Of a DNA stretch of 64,000 bases, positions 58,094 through 64,000 are shown piece by piece. The notes under the pieces are model-generated. The model was not told where the DNA came from. It saw only the letters and a program-made list of their open reading frames with translations, and searched no databases. Both the position numbers and the translations under genes were made by a program. Position 1 is the stretch's first letter. Every line of letters begins with the position of its first letter. The DNA is taken from assembly GCA_030068075.1 (NCBI GenBank), contig CM057835.1, positions 69,792,895 to 69,856,894 of the forward strand, in the 5' to 3' direction. The DNA is from Paguma larvata. Taxonomy: Eukaryota; Chordata; Mammalia; Carnivora; Viverridae.

Positions 58094-59655
58094 TGCTGTC
58101 CCCACGGTGATGGGCTTTCCTTGTGCAGCCCCCACCTTCTGCCAAGACAGCTGCTTTCCTCTGTGTTTGGCCTAAAACCAAACCCAACGAGCCTTCTCTA
58201 GTATATGTCCTTTTATTCTCAATTCTTTCCCCAAAGCTTGTCCTTATAGGCACACATTTTCTATTTTATACAAGCTGAGCAGAAATTCCTGGATGCAGGG
58301 GCAGGTTGCCCTGGGACGGAGTCCCTGAAGATTGTGCCTGTCTGCTAAGACTACCATAGATTTGACCACAGACTGTATAGCTGAACCAAAAGATATTCCA
58401 TTTCTCACAGTTTTGGGGTCTAAGTCTTCAAGTTCCAGGTGGTGGCAGGTTTGATTTCCCCTGAGGTCTCTCTCCTTGGCCTCCAAATGGTTACATTCAT
58501 CCAGGGTCCCCTCATGGCGTATACGTGTGTGCTCACCCATGCTGTCTCTCCGTCTTCTATAAAGACACCAGTCATTATTAGGGCACCTATATTAGGGCAC
58601 CACTCTTATAAACTCGTGTATCCATAATTACCACTTTTAATGCCTTATCTCAAACAGTGTCAATTTGGGATGGGATTTGCATAGAGGGTTTTGAGAGACA
58701 CAGATAAGTTCCTATCAAGGTGTCACGACAGACACAGGGACACAGTGTACAGCTGTGTCTGACTCAGCATAGTCAATTTTCCACATGATATGCATGAATG
58801 GCATTTACCGAACCCTCACTACATGACCATTTTGGATTAGGAGCTCAAATCACAGTGCAGAAATGACGGGGAGTGTCCCCATGGTAGGGTGCTGACACTG
58901 TATGGGGGAAGGAGAACACAAGCAAAACATTGTGCCTCACATTGACTTCTCACATGAGGACAAAATGTGTCTGCAGTCTCAGGTAACATCCACACAACAC
59001 ACCCTCTGGATGACAGAGATTTGTTTCCCCTCACCCACTGAGCAACAACCGCAGACTTCGTTGACATGATCAAATTACCCCGTCATCCGCCTTGGCACTA
59101 TTATAGCCACTAGGCAGGGGATTGTTGGATTTATTTGGGTAACACAGTGCCTCTCTTGTGGGAATCGACCTCAGTCCCTGACTAACCATGTAGCTGGGAG
59201 GTTTTGGGTCCAGCTTAGAGGAGAAAATGATAGAACCTTCAACAAAGTGGTCCCCCCATATGCATCATCTTCCCTCCATCCTCTTTGTAATGCAGGTTGG
59301 CACATGGTCTTGGACTCTGGCATCTGAGTAGGAGACACAGGCCAGGGTGTTCCCATCCCATAAAAATACAGCCCAGGCCCTGGGCCATGCTGATGTCTGA
59401 ACCTGACCAACTACAGGCCAATACAAACTTCCAGGCACAAGGTTTAATCTGAAATGTAGGCAGTCCCATGAGAGGCAGATACCATTAATAAAATAATACT
59501 ATTTGTTTGCTTATATAATTTAAAAATAATCCAGTGTGTTCATTATTTTTATCCCCTGTAGATTTCTAATGGTTCTATAAGAAAACATACACTAAATTCA
59601 GGAAATAACCTAAAAGATAATTTGAATAAATGGTGAAATATTTTCATTCAAACAC

Positions 59656-60210
59656 ACCCTCATCTCCACTTCTCCATCATTCACATCGGGATCTTTGACT
59701 GTAGATTCATGTAGTCTTGGTTAATAAAAATTCTTTCCCCTAGTCATAGGTGCCTGGTAAACTTTTGCTCCATCCTGAATGTACCGGACACAAAGAACAG
59801 AGATAGAGCTGTGCTCACGCCTGAGACAAGTTTGACCCCAAATCACTCTTTCTTGGATGTTCAGTGTGTGCTTTGTAACTGCATCACCGATATGGCTGAA
59901 GTTCATAGGAAGAGGCTCCTCTTGGGGCTTCATTGGACAGCACGTCGTACTCACCTACTCATAGAAAATTTGCACCATACTAAACTCATGGCAAAGAAAA
60001 CGTGATTTTAGAAAAAGTTTAGAGCAGGCACCTTTTTTTCATTGCTTTTCCATCCATATTTTAACCACAATTTCTATCATGTTTTCTCTGCAATAAGTAC
60101 AGATCTGTAAAAACCGTTCTAGTGATTTAATCTGCATTTTCATATAACATTTTCATTGAGTTTAAATCTATCTTACTGAGAAAAATTCTGCGTAAAGGAG
60201 CACAAACCCA
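59656..60210 (+). repeat. Start of a further block B copy (B3), cut by L1-3
   Basis: Bases from about 59656 repeat 55996 onwards (CCTCATCTCCACTTCTCC and what follows) to about 60205. L1-3 interrupts there. A V gene would be expected about 1.6 kb further into the unit, beyond the L1 and outside this window. Confidence 0.8.
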
Positions 60211-60238
60211 TTAATTAATTAATTAATTAATTAATTAA
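60211..60238 (+). repeat. (TTAA)n microsatellite at the L1-3 tail
   Basis: TTAA units lie between block B3 and the antisense L1-3 3' end. They probably grew from the A-rich tail of that L1. Confidence 0.85.
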
Positions 60239-63200
60239 AAAAATAATTTATTGTCAAAGCGGTTTCCATTCAACACCCAGTGCTCAACCCAACAAGTGCC
60301 CTCCTCTGTGCCCATCACCCACTCTCCTCCCTCCCACGCCCCCCTCTCCTCTCAGTTTGTTCTTAATCTTTGAGAGTCTCTCATGTCATGTCTTCCTTCC
60401 TCTCTGTGGCTTTTTTTTCCCTTCCTCTCTTCCCCTCCCCCCTGGTTTTCTGCTAGGTCTCCCAAAGCCTACCTATGCATGGGAACATATGGCATATGTC
60501 TTTCTCTGCCTGACTTATTTCACTTAGCATAATATCCTCCAGTTCCATCCATGTTGCCACACACGGCCAGATTTCATTCTTTCTCATTGCTGCATAGTAT
60601 TCCACTGTATATATATATACCACATCTTCTTTATCCATTCATCAGTTGATGGACACTTAGTCTCTTTCCATGATTTGGCGCTCATTGAGAGTGCTGCTAT
60701 GAACATCAGGGTACACGTGCCCCTATGCATCAGCAGTCCTGTATCTCTTGGGTAGATTCCTAACAGTGCTATTGCTGGGTCATAGGGTAAGTCTATTTTC
60801 ATTTTTTTGAGGAAACTTCACACAGTTCTCCAGGGTGGCTGCACCAGTTTGCATTCCCACCAATAGTGCAAGAGTGTGCCTGTTTGTCCACATCCTCACC
60901 AGCATCTATAGTTTCCTGATTTGTTCATTTTAGCCACTCTGATTGGTGTGAGGTGGTATCTCAGTGTGGTTTTGATTTGTATTTCCCTGATGATGAGTGA
61001 CTTGAGCATCGTTTCATGTGTCTGTTTGCCATTTGGATGTCTTCTTTGGAGAAGTGTCCGTTCGTATCTTCCACCCATTTTTTCACTGGGTTATTCGTTT
61101 TTCAGGTATGAAGTTTGGTAAGTTCTTTATAGATCCTAGATACTAGTCCTTTATCTTATATGTTATTTGCAATGATCTTTTCCCATTCCGTTGGTTGCCT
61201 CTCAGTTTTGTTGGTTGTTTCTTTTGCTGTGCAGAAGCTTTTTATCTTGATGAGGTCCCAGTAGTTCATTTTTGCTTTAGATTCCCTTGCCTTTGGAGAC
61301 GTGTTGAGTAGGAATTTGATGCGTCGTAGGTCAAAGAGGCTTTTTCCTGCTTTCTCCTCTAGGATTTTGATGGTTTCCTGTCTCACATTCAGATTCCTAC
61401 ATCCATTTAGAGTTTATTTTTGTGAGCGGTGTAAGCAAGTAGTCTAGTTCATTCTTTTGCATGTTGGTGTCAGTTGTCCCAGCACCATTTATTAAAGAGG
61501 CTGTCTTTTTTTCCATTGGATACTCTTTTCCTGCTTTGTCAAAGATTAGTTGGCCATATACTTGCGGGACCATTTCTGAGTTTTCTATTCTATTCCATTG
61601 GTCTATGTGTCTGTTTTTGTCCCAATATCATACTGTCTTGATGACTACCGGCTTTGTAGTAGAGGTTGAAGTCTGGGATGGTGATGCCTCCTGCCTTGGT
61701 TTTATTCTTCAGTATTACTTTGGCTATTCGGGATCTTTTGTGGTTCCATACAAATTTTAGGATTGTTTGCTCTAGCTTTGAGAAGAATGCTGGTGCAATT
61801 TTGATTGGGATTGCATTGAATGTGTAGATTGCTTTGGGTAGTATTGCCATTTTGACGATATTTATTCTTCCAATCCATGAGCATGGGATGTTTTTCCATT
61901 TCCTTGTGTCTTCCTTGATTTCCTTCATAAGTTTTTTATAGTTTTCAGTGTAGAGGTCTTTTACATCTTTGGTTAGGTTTATTCCTAGGCATTTTATGGT
62001 TTTTGGTGCAATTGTGAAGGGGATTCGCTTCTTTATTTCTCTTTCTACTGCTTCATTGTTGGTGTATACAAATGCCACCAATTTCTGTACATTGATTTTG
62101 TACCCTACAACTTTGCTGAGTTCATGGATCAGTTCTAGTAGGCTTTTGGTGGATTCTGTCCGGATTTCCATGTAAAGTATCATGTCATCTGCAAAAAGCG
62201 AGAGTTTGACTTGCTCCTTGCCAAGTTTGATGCCTTTTATTCTGTTTTGTTGTCTGATTGCTGTTGCTAGGACTTCCAACCCTATGTTAAATAGAAGTGG
62301 CGAGAGTGGGCACCCCTGTCGTGTTCCTGATCTCAGGGGAAGGCTGTCAGTTTTTCCCCATTGAGGATGATATTAGCTGCGGGCTTTTCATATACGGCTT
62401 TTATGAATTATGTTCCTTCTATCCCAACTTTCTCGAGGGTTTTTATTAGGAAAGGATGCTGTATTTTGTCAAATGCTTTTTCTGTACCTATTGACAGGAT
62501 CATATGGTTCTTATTTTTTCTTTTGTTAATGTGATTTATCACGTTGATTGATTTGTGAATATTGAACCAGCCCTGCAACCCAGGGATGAACCCTACTTGA
62601 CCATGGTGGATAATTTTTTTTATATGCTGTTGGATTCGATTTGCTAGTATCTTGTTGAGAATTTTTGCATCCATATTCATCAGGGATATTGGCCTGTAAT
62701 TCTCTTTCTTTGCTGGGTCTTTATCTGGTTTGGAATTCAAAGTGATGTTGGCTTCATGGAATGAGTCTGGGAGTTTTCCTTCAGTTTCCATTGTTTGGAA
62801 CAGCTTGAGGAGGATAGGAATTAATTCTGTTTTAAATGTCTGGTAGAATTCCGCAGGAAAGCCATCTGGTCCAGGGCTTTTATTTGATGGGAGATTTTTG
62901 ATAACTGATGCAACTTCTTCACTAGTCATGGATCTGTTCAAATTTTCTATTTCTTCCTGTTTGAGTTTTGGTAGCATGTGACTATTTAGGAATTTGTCCA
63001 TTTCTTCCAGGTTGCCGTATTTGGTGGCATATTTTTTCATAGTATTCTCTGATGATTGTTTTTATTTCTAAGGTATCGGTTGTAATTACTCTTTTCTCAT
63101 TCATGATTTTATCTATTTGAGTTCTCTCTCTTTTCTTTTTTAGAAGCCTGGCTAGCGGTTTGTCTATTTTGTTTATTCTTTCAAAGAACCAGCTCTTGGT

Positions 63201-64000
63201 TTCATTGATCTGTTCCATTACTTTTTCTGTTTCCATATGATTAATTTGTGCCCTGATCTTTGTTATTTCTCTCTTTCTGATGGGTTTGGGTTGTTTTAGT
63301 TGTTCTGCCTCGAGTTCTTTTAGGTGTGCTGTTAGAATTTGTGTTATTGATTTTTCTTGTTTCTTGAGGTGGGCCTGGATTGCAATATATTTCCCTCTCA
63401 GGACTGCCTTTGCCGCATCCCAGAGCGTTTGGATTGTTGTATTTTCATTTTCATTTGTTTCCATGTATTTTTTAATTTCTTCTCTGATTCCTTGGTTGAC
63501 CCACTCATCTTTTAGTAGGTGTTTCCTTAGCCTCCGTGTTTTTGGATATTTTCCATGCTTTTTCCTGTGGTTGATTTCAAGATTCAAAGTGTTGTGGTCT
63601 GAAAGTGTGCATGGTACGGTCTCAATTCTTTTATGTTTATTCAGAGCTTCCCTGTGCCCCAGAATGTGGTCTATCTCGGAGAATGTACCGTGTGCAGTTG
63701 AGAAGAATGTAAATTCCTTTGCTTCTGGATGAAGGACCCTGAAGATGTCAGTTAGGCCCATATGTTCTAATGTGTCATTCAGGGCCATTGTTCTGTGGTG
63801 ATTTTCTGTTTTGTGGATCTGTCCAATGCTAAGAGTGGAGTGTTAATGTCCCCTACAATTAGGGCATTTTTATCGATAAGGTTGCTTATGTTTGTAATTA
63901 GTTGTTTAACAAATTTGGGTGCCCCCCGAATTCGGCGCATAGATCTTTATAATTGTTAGCTCTTCCTGCTGGATGGTCCCTGTGATTATTATATAATGCC
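60239..64000 (-). mobile_element. L1-3: antisense LINE-1 running off the right edge
   Basis: From left to right the plus strand shows the reversed 3' UTR, then ORF2 from its C-terminus toward its endonuclease. ORF2 is in long but broken minus-strand frames. One at 62279-61590 holds the [12 protein letters not shown] motif. One at 63040-62408 has [14 protein letters not shown] and [10 protein letters not shown]. One at 63788-62982 covers the region after the endonuclease. The endonuclease start and ORF1 would lie beyond 64000. It is less decayed than L1-1. Several frameshifts prevent a continuous ORF2. Confidence 0.92.

Larger units (their letters stand above)
55996..59655 (+). repeat. Segmental duplication block B, copy B2
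   Basis: The block aligns with B1 and carries V13. Bases 55996-57475 are the upstream flank and 58094-59655 the downstream flank; no other gene is seen in either. At 59655 the sequence jumps back to the start of the same unit, giving a head-to-tail copy (B3). Confidence 0.85.

Noticed and set aside
58675..58682. A perfect ATTTGCAT downstream of V13
   Set aside because: No leader or V exon follows, and the site is not conserved in B1 near 27540.
1..64000. Search for J segments, constant exons, tRNA or rRNA genes and CRISPR arrays
   Set aside because: No 12-bp spacer RSS with a J motif (FGGGT) or constant-domain exon was seen. The tRNA-like parts belong to SINEs, and nothing suggests a microbial feature.

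Overview
This is mammalian germline DNA from the immunoglobulin lambda (IGL) variable region of a cat-like carnivore. Two observations support this. First, it carries many tRNA-derived CAN-SINEs with the felid-type head (GGCACCTGGGTGGCTCAG and relatives) plus L1 elements of one lineage. Second, it holds a series of lambda V segments: split leaders, octamer promoters, V exons, and recombination signals (RSS) with 23-bp spacers. No J segment, constant exon or ordinary multi-exon gene was seen, so the window lies inside a V cluster.

I count 13 V segments or V relics. I number them V1-V13 in order; these are not official names. V1 (804-1253) and V13 (57589-58054) look usable. V10 (46214-46677) has an open frame but has lost the usual start codon and has an altered octamer. 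V2 and V4 are clear pseudogenes of the same two IGLV1-like groups. V3, V5, V7, V8 and V11 are IGLV5-like pseudogenes or fragments. V6 and V12 are old IGLV1-like relics. V9 (42475-42949) is a V pseudogene on the opposite strand to all the others.

The layout is built from two repeated blocks. Type A carries a V with a very short CDR1 and, about 5 kb downstream, an IGLV5-like pseudogene. Its copies are 1-3134 (truncated), 9931-24480 and 44832-52507. Type B carries a V with a normal-length CDR1 and a cysteine before CDR2. Its copies are 24475-30545, 55996-59655 and the start of another at 59656-60210. An orphan B tail lies at 3135-4500. The part from 30546 to 44831 is not in the repeated blocks. 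It holds decayed V relics, very old L1 fragments, a processed PRR13 pseudogene and a 21-bp minisatellite.

Transposons have landed on this framework. There is a nearly full-length antisense L1 with a spliced-looking 5' UTR (4658-9930). A full-length sense L1 with an open ORF1 and a broken ORF2 (12245-19104) split block A2 after the A duplications. An antisense L1 runs off the right edge (60239-64000), and there are several L1 tails and SINEs. V genes serve as recombination donors: RAG would join one to a downstream 12-RSS J segment, and the octamer then drives B-cell transcription. Pseudogenes contribute no protein but record the duplication history.
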